This document shows positions 18,464 to 28,877 of a DNA stretch of 64,000 nucleotides, piece after piece. The position numbers and the translations under genes were made by a program. A model generated the notes under the pieces. That model made no database searches and was not told the origin of the DNA. It saw only the letters and a list, made by a program, of their open reading frames with translations. Within the stretch, counting starts at the first letter, position 1. Every line of letters starts with the position of its first letter. This stretch comes from an uncultured Rubrobacteraceae bacterium (GTDB taxonomy: Bacteria > Actinomycetota > Rubrobacteria > Rubrobacterales > Rubrobacteraceae). The stretch is taken from positions 19,443-83,442 of the forward strand of contig CADCVE010000065.1 of NCBI GenBank assembly GCA_902806065.1, written 5' to 3'.

Positions 18464-18599
18464 ACCAATCCTCCTCGTCACAGACACCGGCCCCTTTCCG
18501 ATATTTAGAGCAGTCTACTATTGTCGCGTCTGATGCGTATTGACCCGGCGGGAGGGATTTGGTATATCTTGGCGCGGGGAAGTGGTAGGGCACTCGTTT

Positions 18600-18775
18600 G
18601 ATAGGGCTCCCGGTTGGCGGTATCGCTTCCGGTCTCTTAGAGAGCCGGTCGTTTTTGGGGTGACAGCCCGGGAGAGCCGCAAGCTCATATCCCCGGACAG
18701 TTCAAGCGGCGAGGTTTACCGTCACTATGCGCACACCCGTGCGCATAGTGATGGTAGAGGCTCACAAGCCGCAAG
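18600..18775 (+). promoter_or_regulatory. structured leader upstream of the MetE-like gene
   Basis: The 330-base gap upstream of the methyltransferase holds three nested or strong hairpins. CCGG-TCTC-TTA-GAGA-G-CCGG lies around 18629-18648. CCGGG...CCCGG enclosing GAGC...GCTC lies around 18669-18697. A perfect 13-bp stem has arms TCACTATGCGCAC (18722-18734) and GTGCGCATAGTGA (18739-18751) with an ACCC loop. It could be a cis-regulatory RNA with an attenuator stem, or an operator palindrome. I could not match it to a known riboswitch class; SAM-IV was considered because GGGGTG and CCCGGG are present, but the core does not align. Confidence 0.45.
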
Positions 18776-18793
18776 ATGGGAGAGGAGAGGTTG

Positions 18794-19882
18794 ATGCTCG
18801 AGAGGTACACGACGACCGTGGTAGGTGCTCACAGCCTTCCGCGTTGGTACGAGACGTTGGAGAAGCAAGTCGAAGCGGGTGCGCTGACCAAGGAGGACAT
18901 GGCCGACGCTCAGGCACGCGCCTCGCAGGCCGCACTCCTGGACGAGGAGGCGGCAGGGATCGACGTCGTCAACGGCGGGGAGATGCACCGGCGCCAGAAC
19001 AACCGCCACGCCCCGCCGAACGCGATGCTCAACTTCTTCTGGCAGAAGATGCCCGGTTTTAAAAAGGACCCGAACGCGGAGTATGGCATCGTCACTCGGC
19101 CCAAGCCCATCACCCCGAAGGACGAGGGCGTGTTCCATCCGGCGGCCATCTGCACGAGCAAGATCGAGTACGGCGACATCGGCCTGATCGACGAGTTCAT
19201 GTTCGTCTCCCGCTACGCCCGGGACCCGGAGAAGGTCAAAATCACCATGACCGGGCCGCACATGCTGGCCAAGGTCGCGCACGACGAGTATTACGGTGGC
19301 GACCTCCGCGCAATGATGATGGACATTGCCGAGGTGATCAACCAGAACTTCAAAGAGCTGGAGCGGCTCGGCTGCAAGCACCTTCAACTCGACGAGCCGC
19401 TGTTCGCGGTCGGCGGCATCACACGCGAGGAAGTCGAAGCGGCTATCGAGGCGAACAACGCGGCCTGGGAAGGCATCACCGCCTTCAAGTGGGAGCACGT
19501 CTGCCAGGGAAACTACGCCGTAGGCGAGGATTACGACGGCCAGATCGGCCACCGCTACTTCGATATCGAACCTTATCCCACGGAGCTTATCTGCCAACTC
19601 GATTGCGACGCGATCATGAACGAGGGCGACATGACGCCCAAGTACGAAGGCCTGCTCAGGAACCAGCAACTCGCGATCGGAGTCGCGGACGTGCAAGACA
19701 TGAACGTCGAGGCGCCGGAGACCCTGGTCGAGCGGATCCACGACTGGGGCTCCTGGCTCCCCAGCGAGCAGACGCTCATCACCAGCTCCTGCGGTATGAA
19801 CCACCTCCCCCGGGGCGTCGCGAACGGGAAGCTGGAAGCCATGGCGGGAGCCAGGGATATCCTCCGCAGCGGCGGTCGATAG
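18794..19882 (+). CDS. MetE-like (short) methionine synthase family protein
   Basis: This 362-residue protein corresponds to the C-terminal catalytic barrel of cobalamin-independent methionine synthase, without the N-terminal half. Zinc ligands are visible: His-x-Cys in KWEHVCQGN and a late Cys in SSCGMNHLPRG. LDEPLFAVGG and DIEPYPTELI are also family-like. Short MetE proteins may use methyl donors other than methyl-tetrahydrofolate polyglutamate, and some are epoxyalkane:CoM-like, so exact chemistry is uncertain. I chose the ATG at 18794, which follows AGGAGAGG; an ATG at 18776 adds six residues. A structured leader precedes it and a strong terminator follows. Confidence 0.85.
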   Translation: MLERYTTTVVGAHSLPRWYETLEKQVEAGALTKEDMADAQARASQAALLDEEAAGIDVVNGGEMHRRQNNRHAPPNAMLNFFWQKMPGFKKDPNAEYGIVTRPKPITPKDEGVFHPAAICTSKIEYGDIGLIDEFMFVSRYARDPEKVKITMTGPHMLAKVAHDEYYGGDLRAMMMDIAEVINQNFKELERLGCKHLQLDEPLFAVGGITREEVEAAIEANNAAWEGITAFKWEHVCQGNYAVGEDYDGQIGHRYFDIEPYPTELICQLDCDAIMNEGDMTPKYEGLLRNQQLAIGVADVQDMNVEAPETLVERIHDWGSWLPSEQTLITSSCGMNHLPRGVANGKLEAMAGARDILRSGGR

Positions 19883-19920
19883 CCACCGTCCGAGCCAACC
19901 GAACAAACACACAGCAGCAC

Positions 19921-19956
19921 GAGGCCCGGCGAAGTCAGTCGCCGGGCCTCAGTTTT
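19921..19956 (+). terminator. rho-independent terminator
   Basis: GAGGCCCGGCGA (19921-19932) and TCGCCGGGCCTC (19939-19950) form a perfect 12-bp stem with a 6-base loop, followed by AGTTTT. It ends transcription of the MetE-like gene, 38 bases after its stop. Confidence 0.9.
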
Positions 19957-19969
19957 GTAGATATTCTCT

Positions 19970-20043
19970 TGGCTGCCGAACCAGGATTCGAACCTGGACT
20001 AAGTGATTCAGAGTCACTCGTGCTGCCGTTACACCATTCGGCA
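19970..20043 (-). tRNA. tRNA-Gln (anticodon CTG)
   Basis: The minus strand folds as a full tRNA. The acceptor arms TGCCGAA (20043-20037) and TTCGGCA (19980-19974) pair, with discriminator G and an encoded CCA (19972-19970). The anticodon loop CTCTGAA, closed by AGTGA/TCACT, gives anticodon CTG. The T arm is CCAGG-TTCGAAT-CCTGG. It is convergent with the terminator of the MetE-like gene. Confidence 0.95.
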
Positions 20044-20182
20044 ATGTTGCGACGTGTATTCTAACCTCTATCTGCGCGACCGTCGAGTCTTACGGCCGGT
20101 GTTTATAAAGAGCGTGGCGACATGCCCGTCTGTTACGCATAATTACGCGCACGAGAAGTGCCGGATGAAGAAGGAGTAGCCC

Positions 20183-20938
20183 TTGCCCGAGTACGACCCT
20201 CTGGCCGACCTCTACGACCTGGAGTACGACCACGACTATGACCTGCCTCTCTGGCTCGCTCTAGCCGAACGGGAAGACGGACCCGTAGTCGAGTGGGGCG
20301 CCGGCACCGGACGTTTGGCGGTCCCGCTCGCCGAGGCCGGCTACGACGTGACCGCGGTCGAAGTCTCGAAAAACATGTTGGAGAAGGGCCATGAAAAAAG
20401 CGTCGCCGTCAGGTGGGTGCGGGGCGACATGAAGGACGTGACGCTCGGGCAAGAGTACGGGCTCGCCGTGTGCGCCTTCAACTCGTTCTTGTGCTTGCTA
20501 GGCGTGGACGATGCACTGGCTTTCCTGCGTAACGCTAGAGAGCACCTGAAACCCGGCGGCCTGCTCGGGATCGAGGTCTCCGCCTTCTCCCCGGAAGAAC
20601 TGTCCGAGGAACCCGGTGGCCCCACGTTGCGCCACGACTTCAACCGCCAGCCATTGCGGGAGGCTCCCGGACGGACTTTGGAGCGCTTCAGCGTCTCCCG
20701 GTACGATGCGGCCTCGCAACTCCTCTCGATGTGCCTCTTCTACGAATTGTACGGTTTGGCGGGGAGCGTCGAGAGCAGGCGGAGACATGATCTGACCATC
20801 CGCATCGTCGGGCGCGGAGAGTTGGAGTTGATGCTGCGGCTGGCGGGGTTCGAGGTCGAGGCTGTTTATGGCGGGTTCCAAGGGGAGCCGTTCGCCGCTA
20901 CAAGCGATCATCTAATCGTCCTGGCTCGCCGGGGATGA
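20183..20938 (+). CDS. class I SAM-dependent methyltransferase
   Basis: This 251-residue cytoplasmic methyltransferase has the SAM-binding motif I VVEWGAGTGRLAVPLAEAGY near residue 35-55, motif II VTAVEVSKNML, and motif III-like LKPGGLLGIEVSAF. It starts MPEYDPLADLYDLEYDHDYD, typical of small Ubi/YcgJ-like enzymes. The TTG start has AAGGAG upstream. The substrate is unknown. It lies between tRNA-Gln and the GCS2 ligase on the same strand as the latter, and could act on a thiol, which is speculation. Confidence 0.88.
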   Translation: MPEYDPLADLYDLEYDHDYDLPLWLALAEREDGPVVEWGAGTGRLAVPLAEAGYDVTAVEVSKNMLEKGHEKSVAVRWVRGDMKDVTLGQEYGLAVCAFNSFLCLLGVDDALAFLRNAREHLKPGGLLGIEVSAFSPEELSEEPGGPTLRHDFNRQPLREAPGRTLERFSVSRYDAASQLLSMCLFYELYGLAGSVESRRRHDLTIRIVGRGELELMLRLAGFEVEAVYGGFQGEPFAATSDHLIVLARRG

Positions 20939-21047
20939 GTAAGGGCGGGAACGAAGCTCGCGGTAGAATTACTCCTCGGGTCGTTTACAGGGGTGGTGAG
21001 CCGATCATACTGGGGCTTATCGAGCAGAGGTAGGTGGGTTGGGAGCA

Positions 21048-22358
21048 ATGGAGCGGCGGATAGGTCTAGAGCAGGAGTTCTTCCTGGTCGATAGTACGGG
21101 CAGAACCTCCGATCGGGCGGATGAGTTCCTGGCGCTCTGCCGGGAGACAGCCGGGCGAGAAGGCCTGGACCCGGAGGTTTTCGTAGGAGAATGCACGGAG
21201 AGTATGGTGGAGATCAACACTTCGCCCGCCCATACGGTCGAGGAACTCGCGGGGTCATACCTGACGAGCCTGGACCTTGCACTGCGAGCCGGGCAGGAGT
21301 TGGGCATCAGGCTCTATCCGCTGTCGACGTACCCGTTGCCCCTAACACCGGCGCTCCGCAACGAACTGAGCTACGAGCTACAGGCACGCACGGTCGGGCG
21401 CACACGATTTCTTCACGCCGCGAGGTGCGTTGGCGTCCACCTGCACCTGGAGCTCCCCGCCGGGACGGTAGAGCCGGACACCATAATCTCCCCGAAAGCT
21501 TCGGCGGCTGCCCGGGAGGAGCTACTGAACCTCTACAACCTGGCTACGGCCCTGGACCCCGCTCTCGTCGCCCTCACACGCGCCTCCCCGTTCTATGAGG
21601 GACAAGCGCCAGGGTTGGCTGTCCGCACGGCCTTCTACCGGGGCAGCGCTCTCCTCGGCTCCGAAGGGCTCTATACGCACCTGCCCGAGGTGGGCGACCT
21701 CCGACCATACGCGAGGAACGTGGAAGAGCTGATCCAACGCCAACTCGTCGGCTATAAGGTCTGGCTCGGAGCAATGGAACGCTCGGGCATCGACTGGCGC
21801 CTTTTCTTAGAGATCGGAGGGAACGCCCTGAAAGCCTCTTGGAACCCGGTCCGGCTCAACGGGCATGGGACCGTAGAGTTGCGCAGCGTGGATGGTAACT
21901 ACCCGGAGGTCGTCTTGGCCGCCGCCGCCCTAGTCCACGGCGCCGCGAACAGGGTCAGGAGTGAGGGGTTGCAGGTCACCCCGGATAAAGAGGTTCGCGC
22001 TTTTGACGTTAGCGAAAACAGACTTTACGTGCCGGGCTTCGAGTACCTCGGCAAGAATCTCTCCTACGCCGCCGCCACGGAAGGAGTAGAGAACCTCGAA
22101 GTCTCCACCTACCTGGATTCCGTCTTGGAGTTCGCCGCGTCCGATGTGCCAGGGCAGAAGTATCTCGCCGGGTTGAGGCTACCCGGAGGCTTTTATAGGA
22201 CCACGGAGGCCGGGATCCTAAACGAGAATCCCCTGATCACGCACGTCTCCATAGAAGAGGGTCTCCATCTCGTGCGCGAAGCCTGCGACGAACTCGAAGA
22301 GCAAGTCTTTGGAGCCATAAGCGAACAGCCACCACCGGTCAGCAAGAACACAAGCTGA
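21048..22358 (+). CDS. glutamate-cysteine ligase family 2 (GCS2) protein
   Basis: This 436-residue ATP-dependent carboxylate-amine ligase belongs to the GCS2 family that includes YbdK-type ligases and EgtA-like enzymes. It has the N-terminal signature IGLEQEFFLVD with the Mg-binding Glu residues, VEINTSPAHTVEEL, ARCVGVHLHLELP, and late SWNPVRLNGHGTVELRSVDG. It could make gamma-glutamyl-cysteine, the substrate for EgtB in the mycobacterial-type pathway, but substrate is not proven. I chose the ATG at 21048; TTG at 21039 is an alternative. It is convergent with gltD. Confidence 0.87.
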   Translation: MERRIGLEQEFFLVDSTGRTSDRADEFLALCRETAGREGLDPEVFVGECTESMVEINTSPAHTVEELAGSYLTSLDLALRAGQELGIRLYPLSTYPLPLTPALRNELSYELQARTVGRTRFLHAARCVGVHLHLELPAGTVEPDTIISPKASAAAREELLNLYNLATALDPALVALTRASPFYEGQAPGLAVRTAFYRGSALLGSEGLYTHLPEVGDLRPYARNVEELIQRQLVGYKVWLGAMERSGIDWRLFLEIGGNALKASWNPVRLNGHGTVELRSVDGNYPEVVLAAAALVHGAANRVRSEGLQVTPDKEVRAFDVSENRLYVPGFEYLGKNLSYAAATEGVENLEVSTYLDSVLEFAASDVPGQKYLAGLRLPGGFYRTTEAGILNENPLITHVSIEEGLHLVREACDELEEQVFGAISEQPPPVSKNTS

Positions 22359-22384
22359 TCGCTGATGGCTGGTGCTAACAGCTA
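22353..22384. repeat. GCTGAT/GGCTG short intergenic repeat
   Basis: AGCTGATCGCTGATGGCTGG followed by TGCTAACAGCTA lies across the stop of the GCS2 gene and the gltD stop. It is the complement of the TCAGCCATCAGC type found near 5925 and 10087. Confidence 0.45.
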
Positions 22385-23815
22385 CCCGATACTCGACAGC
22401 ATACTCTTGCCCGTAAGGTAGAGATCCGCCTGGCGAGCGGCCTTACGCCCCTCGGCGATGGCCCACACGATCAGGGACGCCCCCCTCTTGGCGTCACCGG
22501 CTACAAAAACCCCGGGCTGACTCGTGGCGAAGCCCTCTTCCGCCGGGATGGCGCCCCGCTCGTTGTAGCCCAGGTTCAGGTCCTCCAGAAACTTGTCACG
22601 CACCGGCCCGTTAAAGCCGATAGCCAGGAGGACGAGGTCGCATTCGATCTCGAACTCCGTGCCCTCCTTGTAGACGGTCTTTCCCTCATCGGTGCGCTCG
22701 GTCTCCACGACGTGCATCCTCTTCAGCTGGCCGTTCTCACCCGAAAACCCGGTGACCCCTACCTGCCACTCGCGCTCGCCACCCTCCTCATGCACCGCAT
22801 AGGTCTGGAGCACGCTGGGCCAGTCCGGCCATGTCAGGTGGTCCGGGTTCTCCGGCGGCTTGGGTCCGTGGGTGAGCACCTTGACCGAGGCAGCCTCCTC
22901 CCGGTGAGAGTTCCCCAGACAGTCGGCGCTAGTGTCACCACCGCCAAGGATGATAACGTTCTTGCCCTTAGCGGTTATCTCCCTCTCGTGGACCGGCAGC
23001 CCCGCGACCCGGCGGTTCTGCTGCGTCAGGTAATCCATCGCCAGGTGGATACCATCGAGCTCACGGCCCGGCACGTCCATGTCGCGTCCGTCCAGGGCGC
23101 CGACGGCGATTATTACGGAGTCGTAGTCGCGGCGCAGGTCTTCGGTCGTCGGGTCGTAGCCGACGTAGGCGTTGGTGCGGAACTCGACACCTTCCTCCTC
23201 CATCAGGGCTACGCGCCGGTCCACGACCCACTTCTCGATCTTGTAGTCCGGGATACCGTACGTCAGAAGGCCGCCGATCCTGTCGTCCTTCTCGAAAACG
23301 GTCACGTTGTGCCCAGCCCAGTTGAGCTGCTGCGCCGCCGCCAACCCCGCGGGTCCGCTCCCGACAACCGCGACCTTCTTGCCGGTCCTCTTGTCGGGGG
23401 GCGGTATCTTCGCGGCCACCCAACCCTCGTCAAAGGCCCGGTTGATTATCGAGAGCTCGATCTCCTTGATAGTCACCGGGTCGTCGTTGATCGTAAGTAC
23501 ACACGCCGGTTCGCATGGCGCGGGACACAGCATCCCTGTGAACTCAGGGAAGTTGTTCGTTGCGTGCAGCCGGTCTATAGCCTCCCGCCAGTGGTCCCGG
23601 TAGACGAGGTCGTTCCAGTCCGGGATCAGGTTGCCGAGGGGACAACCAATGTTGCAGAACGGTACCCCGCAGTCCATGCAGCGCGCGGCCTGCTCCTTGA
23701 TGTCGCCCTCCGGCATCGGCTCGTAGATGTAGCGGTAGTCCTGCACCCGCTCGACCTTGTCGCGCTTCGGGGTCGGCTTACGCCCAATCTTTAGAAACCC
23801 TCTGGGATCCCCCAC
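22382..23815 (-). CDS. gltD: glutamate synthase small subunit GltD
   Basis: This 477-residue iron-sulfur flavoprotein passes electrons from NADPH to the GltB large subunit in ammonia assimilation. It shows the N-terminal Cys cluster CMDCGVPFCNIGCPLGN, a second segment CPAPCEPACVL, the FAD-binding VAVVGSGPAGLAAAQQLNWA and an NADPH-binding VIILGGGDTSADC, and ends with VFVAGDAKRGASLIVWAIAEGR. The GTG at 23815 overlaps the gltB stop (TAGTG) by one base, so translation is coupled. A longer open frame to 23950 lies within gltB and is not a start. Confidence 0.95.
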   Translation of the reverse strand: MGDPRGFLKIGRKPTPKRDKVERVQDYRYIYEPMPEGDIKEQAARCMDCGVPFCNIGCPLGNLIPDWNDLVYRDHWREAIDRLHATNNFPEFTGMLCPAPCEPACVLTINDDPVTIKEIELSIINRAFDEGWVAAKIPPPDKRTGKKVAVVGSGPAGLAAAQQLNWAGHNVTVFEKDDRIGGLLTYGIPDYKIEKWVVDRRVALMEEEGVEFRTNAYVGYDPTTEDLRRDYDSVIIAVGALDGRDMDVPGRELDGIHLAMDYLTQQNRRVAGLPVHEREITAKGKNVIILGGGDTSADCLGNSHREEAASVKVLTHGPKPPENPDHLTWPDWPSVLQTYAVHEEGGEREWQVGVTGFSGENGQLKRMHVVETERTDEGKTVYKEGTEFEIECDLVLLAIGFNGPVRDKFLEDLNLGYNERGAIPAEEGFATSQPGVFVAGDAKRGASLIVWAIAEGRKAARQADLYLTGKSMLSSIG

Positions 23816-26800
23816 TACACCACCTCCAACTCTGCTTCCTGGCGCTCCTGAAGAACGCGCTTGAGATCCTTTGGCATCACCTTGACGAACCTGGGCAACA
23901 TCTCCTCCCAGTTCTCCAAAACCCGCCCGGCGACCGTACTCCCCGTCCAATGCTGGTGACGCTCGATCAACCCTCGCAGGTGCGAGACGCTCTCCTCGCC
24001 CTCGACCGCCTCCAGATCTACCATCTCCGTGTTGTAGAGCTTCTCGAAACGCTCTTCTTCATCGAAGATGTACGCTATGCCACCGCTCATACCAGCAGCG
24101 AAGTTGCGGCCTGTCGGACCGAGCACGACCACCACACCCCCGGTCATGTACTCGCAACCATGCTCCCCAACACCCTCGACCACCGTCTCCGCGCCCGAGT
24201 TGCGGACCGCGAAACGCTCCCCGGCAAACCCCCGGAAGTACGCCTCACCACCCGTCGCCCCGTACAGAGCTACGTTACCAACCACGATGCTCCGGCTCAG
24301 GTCGTAAGCCGCGTCTTCGGGCGGATGGACGATTATACGGCCGCCGGAGAGGCCCTTGCCCACGTAATCGTTCGTCGCCCCCGTAAGGTCGAACGTCGTG
24401 CCGCGGGTAAGCCAGGCGCCGAAGGATTGTCCGGCGACGCCCTCGAAGTCTATCCGTATAGTGCCGTCCGGCAGGCCCGTATCGCCGTAGCGGCGCGCCA
24501 CCTCCCCGGAGAGCATCCCGCCGACGGTGCGGTTGGTGTTCTCGATAGGCATCGGGAAACGAACCGTCTCCTTGTTATTCAGCGCCCGCTTGCAGCGTTC
24601 GATCAGCTCATTGTCCAACGCCTCGTCCAGGTGGTGATACTGCTCTTCGGTGTTGTGGATCGCCACATCCTCGCCGGCCCTCGGCCGGTACAGTATCGCC
24701 GCGAGGTCCACTCCCTTCGCCTTCCAGTGCTCGATGCCCTCCCTGGCCTTCAGCTTATCCGTGCGCCCGACCATCTCGTCGAAGGTGCGGAAGCCAAGCT
24801 CAGCCATGAGCTGCCGGATCTCCTCGGCCACGAAGAAGAAGAAGTTGACTACGTGCTCCGGCGTCCCCGTAAAACGCTTCCTGAGCTCCGGGTCCTGCGT
24901 GGCAATTCCAACCGGACAGGTATTCAAGTGACATACCCGCATCATGATGCAGCCCGTCGCAACCAGCGGAGCCGTCGAGAAGGCAAAGTCCTCTGCCCCC
25001 AGAAGCGCCCCGATCACTACGTCGCGCCCCGTCTTCATCTGGCCGTCCGTCTGCAGGACTATACGCCCGCGCAGGTCGTTCTCCACTAGAACCTGCTGAG
25101 CCTCGGCGATACCAAGCTCCCAGGGCAGCCCGGCGTACTTGATCGAGGAGAGCGGCGAAGCTCCCGTGCCGCCGTCATGACCGGAGATGGTTATGTGATC
25201 CGCCTTGGCCTTCGCGACCCCGGCGGCGATGGTCCCCACGCCCTCGGCCGAGACCAGCTTTACGCTCACCCGGCCATGTGGATTGGCGTTCTTGAGGTCG
25301 TGGATGAGCTGCGCAAGGTCTTCAATCGAGTAGATGTCGTGGTGCGGTGGCGGGGAGATGAGGCCGACCCCCGGCGTCGAGTAGCGGACCTTCGCTATCT
25401 CCTCGGTGACCTTGTGACCGGGAAGCTGCCCACCCTCGCCGGGCTTGGAGCCTTGAGCCATCTTTATCTGCAGCGAATCGGAGTTGACCAGGTACTCCGT
25501 GGTCACCCCGAAACGCGCGCTCGCGACCTGCTTGATCGAGCTGCGCCTGATGTCGCCGTTGGGGTCGGTCGTGTAACGCTCGGGGTCCTCCCCGCCCTCC
25601 CCGGTGTTCGATTTTCCGCCTATCCTGTTCATGGCGATGGCGAGTGTCTCGTGCGACTCCTTGGAGATAGAGCCCAGGGACATAGCCCCCGTCGAGAAGC
25701 GTTTGACGATCTCCTTCGCCGCCTCGACCTCTTCCAACGGGATCGGGTTCCGCTCGAAGTCCATCAGCCCGCGCAGGGTGAACAGCTGCTTGCTCCGCTC
25801 GTTGAAGTAGTCCGAGTACTGCGTGTAGGTCTCAAAGGAGCCGGTCTGTACTGCTCGCTGCAACGGGACGATGCTTTTCTCGTTCCACTGGTGCGGCGCG
25901 CCCTGTACCCGCAGCTGGTACTCGCCACCAACCTCCAACTCCTCCGGCCCATCTTCCACCCACGAGAACGCCCGCCGGTGGCGCTGCAAAACTTCTTCGC
26001 CGATCTCCTCCAGCCCGATGCCCCCGATGCGCGAGGGCGTGCGGGTAAAGTACCTCTCCACAACCCCGTCGCTGAGGCCCACGGCCTCGAAGATCTGGGC
26101 TCCACAGTACGAGAACAACGTCGAAATACCCATCTTGGAGATGATCTTGAGCAACGCCTTCTCGATGGCCTTGGTGAAGTTCTTCCCGGTCTCCTCTGGC
26201 GAGACGTCCCCGAGCCGCCCTTTCTCGGCCATATCTTCCATGGTCTCGAAAGCAAGATAGGGATTGACCGCTGCGGCCCCGTAACCGACCAGCAAGGCGA
26301 TGTGGTGCCCCTCCCGGGCCTCGGCTGTCTCCACGATGAGGCTGGTCCGGGTGCGGATACCCTCACGCACCAGATGGTGGTGGACGGCGGCGGTGGCGAG
26401 CAGGCTGGGTATCGGTGCCTGCTCCTTAGTGACGCCCCTGTCGCTCAGGATCAAGACCGTCGCACCGTCGCGAACCTCCTCCTCAGCCCTCTTACACAAC
26501 CCCTCTAGCGCCTTCTCCAGCCCCCCTTCTTCCTCCGCCGGGAAGAGCATCCGCAGCGTAGTCGAGCGGAACGGCTCGGAGCTTAGCTGGCGGACCTTCT
26601 CCAGCTCGGCGTCGGTCAGGACAGGACCTCTGAGAGAGACCTGGCGGCAGTGCTCCGGTGTCTCGTCAAAGAGGTTCTGCTCCGGCCCAAGACCCATGTT
26701 GAGCGACATGACCAACTCCTCGCGTAACGGGTCTATCGGCGGGTTGGTGACCTGGGCGAAGAGCTGCTTGAAGTAAGAGAAGAGCATCTGCGGCCGCTCC

Positions 26801-28290
26801 GAGAGAACCGCCAGCGGCGTGTCCGTGCCCATTGAGCCGTCGGCTTCCTTGCCGGCCTGGGCCATCGGAGAGAGGATTATCCGCAGATCCTCGTTCGTGT
26901 ACCCGAACGCGAGCTGCCGCTCGAAGAGCGAAACGGTATCCGAGTGACCGTTGGGCGCGGCATCGGGCAACTCATCCAGGTGGATCTCCCCGTCATCGAT
27001 CCACTGCTTGTACGGCTTGCGCCCGAAGAGCGGCTTCTTGACCTCCTCGTCATGCAACACCTCGTGCTTCTCGGTGTCCACCACGAGCATCTTGCCCGGC
27101 TGTAACCTCCACCGCTCGACTATATCCTCCGCCGGCACACGCAACGCACCGTCCTCGGAGGCCATCACAACCCGCCCATCACGCGTGACGGAGTACCGGG
27201 CAGGCCTCAAGCCGTTTCTGTCGAGCGTCGCCCCGATAAGCTTGCCGTCGGTAAAGGCTATCGCCGCCGGGCCGTCCCACGGCTCCATGAGGGAGCTGTG
27301 GTACTCGTAGAAGGCCCTCCGGTCCTCTTCCATCAGCTCGTCGTTCTCCCAGGCCTCAGGCATCATCATCGCGACAGCATGCGGCAGGGAGCGACCCGCG
27401 AGGTGCAGCAGCTCCAGAGCGTTATCAAAGGTCGCCGAGTCACTCTGGTCCGGCTGGACAATCGGGAAAACCTTCTCCAGGTCCTCCCCGAAGAGCGGCG
27501 ACTCCAGGCGGCTCTCGCGGGCGCGCATCCAGTTGATGTTCCCGCGCAGCGTGTTGATCTCACCGTTATGCGCCACGTAACGGTACGGATGCGCCAGGTC
27601 CCACGTCCCCAGAGTGTTCGTGCTGAAACGCGAGTGGACCAGCGCGAGCGCGCTCGTCATCGCCGGGTCCCGGAGATCCGGGTAGAACGGCCCGAGCTGC
27701 CGGCCCTTCAAGAGACCTTTGTATACTATAGTGCGGCCCGAGAGGCTCACCACGTAGCAACCGCCCTCGGCCTCCTTGTGGAGCCTCCGCCGGATCACGT
27801 ACAGCTTCCGCTCGAAAGCCTCCTCTTCTCCCGTCCCGTTCTCCACGAAGAACTGCCGGATCCGCGGCAACACGCTCCGCGCCAGCCGCCCGGCGACTTC
27901 CGGCTCCACCGGAACGTCCCTCCAGCCGATAAACCGCTGTCCTTCTTCAGCCACGATGCGCGCCAGCGTGCCCTCGCAACCGTCCCGTTCTTCATCCCCG
28001 AACTCGAAGAGCGTCCCGACCCCGTACCCTCCGGCCGGCGGCAACTCGATACCCAAGAGTTCGCACTCCCGGCGAAGGAACTCGTCCGGAACCTGCAGCA
28101 TTATCCCCGCCCCATCGCCGGACTCGGAGTCGCTCCCGCTAGCACCCCGGTGATCCAGGTTGCACAGAACCTCCAACCCCTCCTCGACGGTCTCCCGCGT
28201 CCGCCGCCCGTCCACTCGCGCCACGAATCCGAACCCGCAAGCATCACGTTGGTATGTGGGATCAGAGAGACCCATGTTGGGAGTTGCCAA
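23815..28290 (-). CDS. gltB: glutamate synthase large subunit GltB
   Basis: This protein of about 1490 residues converts glutamine and 2-oxoglutarate to two glutamates. Domains are the N-terminal class II glutaminase with nucleophile Cys in QRDACGFGF (about Cys18 after a short propeptide), a linker, the FMN-binding synthase domain ([33 protein letters not shown]), the 3Fe-4S Cys triad in [13 protein letters not shown], and the C-terminal GxGxG beta-helix domain. A TTG at 28290 with AGGAGG 4-5 bases upstream is the best start; the ATG at 28275 is possible. It forms an operon with gltD. Confidence 0.95.
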   Translation of the reverse strand: MATPNMGLSDPTYQRDACGFGFVARVDGRRTRETVEEGLEVLCNLDHRGASGSDSESGDGAGIMLQVPDEFLRRECELLGIELPPAGGYGVGTLFEFGDEERDGCEGTLARIVAEEGQRFIGWRDVPVEPEVAGRLARSVLPRIRQFFVENGTGEEEAFERKLYVIRRRLHKEAEGGCYVVSLSGRTIVYKGLLKGRQLGPFYPDLRDPAMTSALALVHSRFSTNTLGTWDLAHPYRYVAHNGEINTLRGNINWMRARESRLESPLFGEDLEKVFPIVQPDQSDSATFDNALELLHLAGRSLPHAVAMMMPEAWENDELMEEDRRAFYEYHSSLMEPWDGPAAIAFTDGKLIGATLDRNGLRPARYSVTRDGRVVMASEDGALRVPAEDIVERWRLQPGKMLVVDTEKHEVLHDEEVKKPLFGRKPYKQWIDDGEIHLDELPDAAPNGHSDTVSLFERQLAFGYTNEDLRIILSPMAQAGKEADGSMGTDTPLAVLSERPQMLFSYFKQLFAQVTNPPIDPLREELVMSLNMGLGPEQNLFDETPEHCRQVSLRGPVLTDAELEKVRQLSSEPFRSTTLRMLFPAEEEGGLEKALEGLCKRAEEEVRDGATVLILSDRGVTKEQAPIPSLLATAAVHHHLVREGIRTRTSLIVETAEAREGHHIALLVGYGAAAVNPYLAFETMEDMAEKGRLGDVSPEETGKNFTKAIEKALLKIISKMGISTLFSYCGAQIFEAVGLSDGVVERYFTRTPSRIGGIGLEEIGEEVLQRHRRAFSWVEDGPEELEVGGEYQLRVQGAPHQWNEKSIVPLQRAVQTGSFETYTQYSDYFNERSKQLFTLRGLMDFERNPIPLEEVEAAKEIVKRFSTGAMSLGSISKESHETLAIAMNRIGGKSNTGEGGEDPERYTTDPNGDIRRSSIKQVASARFGVTTEYLVNSDSLQIKMAQGSKPGEGGQLPGHKVTEEIAKVRYSTPGVGLISPPPHHDIYSIEDLAQLIHDLKNANPHGRVSVKLVSAEGVGTIAAGVAKAKADHITISGHDGGTGASPLSSIKYAGLPWELGIAEAQQVLVENDLRGRIVLQTDGQMKTGRDVVIGALLGAEDFAFSTAPLVATGCIMMRVCHLNTCPVGIATQDPELRKRFTGTPEHVVNFFFFVAEEIRQLMAELGFRTFDEMVGRTDKLKAREGIEHWKAKGVDLAAILYRPRAGEDVAIHNTEEQYHHLDEALDNELIERCKRALNNKETVRFPMPIENTNRTVGGMLSGEVARRYGDTGLPDGTIRIDFEGVAGQSFGAWLTRGTTFDLTGATNDYVGKGLSGGRIIVHPPEDAAYDLSRSIVVGNVALYGATGGEAYFRGFAGERFAVRNSGAETVVEGVGEHGCEYMTGGVVVVLGPTGRNFAAGMSGGIAYIFDEEERFEKLYNTEMVDLEAVEGEESVSHLRGLIERHQHWTGSTVAGRVLENWEEMLPRFVKVMPKDLKRVLQERQEAELEVV

Positions 28291-28466
28291 ACCGCCTCCT
28301 AAGATATATGTAAAAGGGTGCCGAGACAGGAAACTGTTTTTTACACGAACCTGACCCAAAGCACAAGAGCCACAGCGAATAGTCGGCCACACGTACAAAA
28401 AGATTTCACAAACAGCGTCCTTTACCCGCCGGCTCGCACAGCAAAACAAGCATGAGTTCTCTGAAG

Positions 28467-28799
28467 CTACAACTCTTCCAGAGCGCTCCGGAGCGACTCC
28501 TCTTCCTCCAGCAGTTCCGAGAGCCGCAAACGTAGCTCGGCCGCCTCCGTCTCAACAGCGGCCAGGCGCAGGCTGAGTTCCTTCTCGCGGGCCGCCGTCT
28601 CGGGGGTGCGCTTGTTCGGGCGATAGCGGCTGCGGATGTTCTTCAGGCGTTCACCGGCCCCGCGGCGCAGGCGTTCGCGGTCGGCCTTGAAATCCTCGCC
28701 CCCCAGGTACTTCAGGCCCCGCCGCACCTGCAGGTCGGAGAGGAGATCCGCTATGATCTCCGCTGAACTGTTTTTTAAGTCTTTATCACCATCGGCCAC
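28467..28799 (-). CDS. small coiled-coil protein of unknown function
   Basis: This 110-residue hydrophilic protein has no family I recognise. Residues about 65-110 ([20 protein letters not shown] and on to the end) form a strong Leu/Glu heptad coiled coil, and the middle ([20 protein letters not shown]) is basic. The GTG start has AGAGGAGA 8 bases upstream, supporting translation. It lies between gltB and the recombinase-like gene, all on the minus strand. Confidence 0.65.
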   Translation of the reverse strand: MADGDKDLKNSSAEIIADLLSDLQVRRGLKYLGGEDFKADRERLRRGAGERLKNIRSRYRPNKRTPETAAREKELSLRLAAVETEAAELRLRLSELLEEEESLRSALEEL

Positions 28800-28877
28800 G
28801 TAGAATCTCCTCTCTCGTCGTGCTTATTATAATCGCTCTAAAGAGGTTCTCTAGTCGGTCCCGGCGGCTTCACGCGC

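Noticed and set aside
18600..18775. SAM-IV riboswitch before the MetE-like gene
   Set aside because: GGGGTG and CCCGGG strings resemble parts of the class, but the stem order and conserved core do not align; only a structured leader is reported.
18725..19912. 395-codon minus-strand frame opposite the MetE-like gene
   Set aside because: The plus-strand protein has zinc ligands and family motifs. The antisense frame is a product of high GC at third positions.
22712..23794. 360-codon plus-strand frame inside gltD
   Set aside because: It is opposite a gene with intact Cys clusters and FAD/NADPH motifs, with no family features of its own.
25177..26508. 443-codon plus-strand frame inside gltB
   Set aside because: It is antisense to the FMN-binding domain of GltB and has no recognisable domain.
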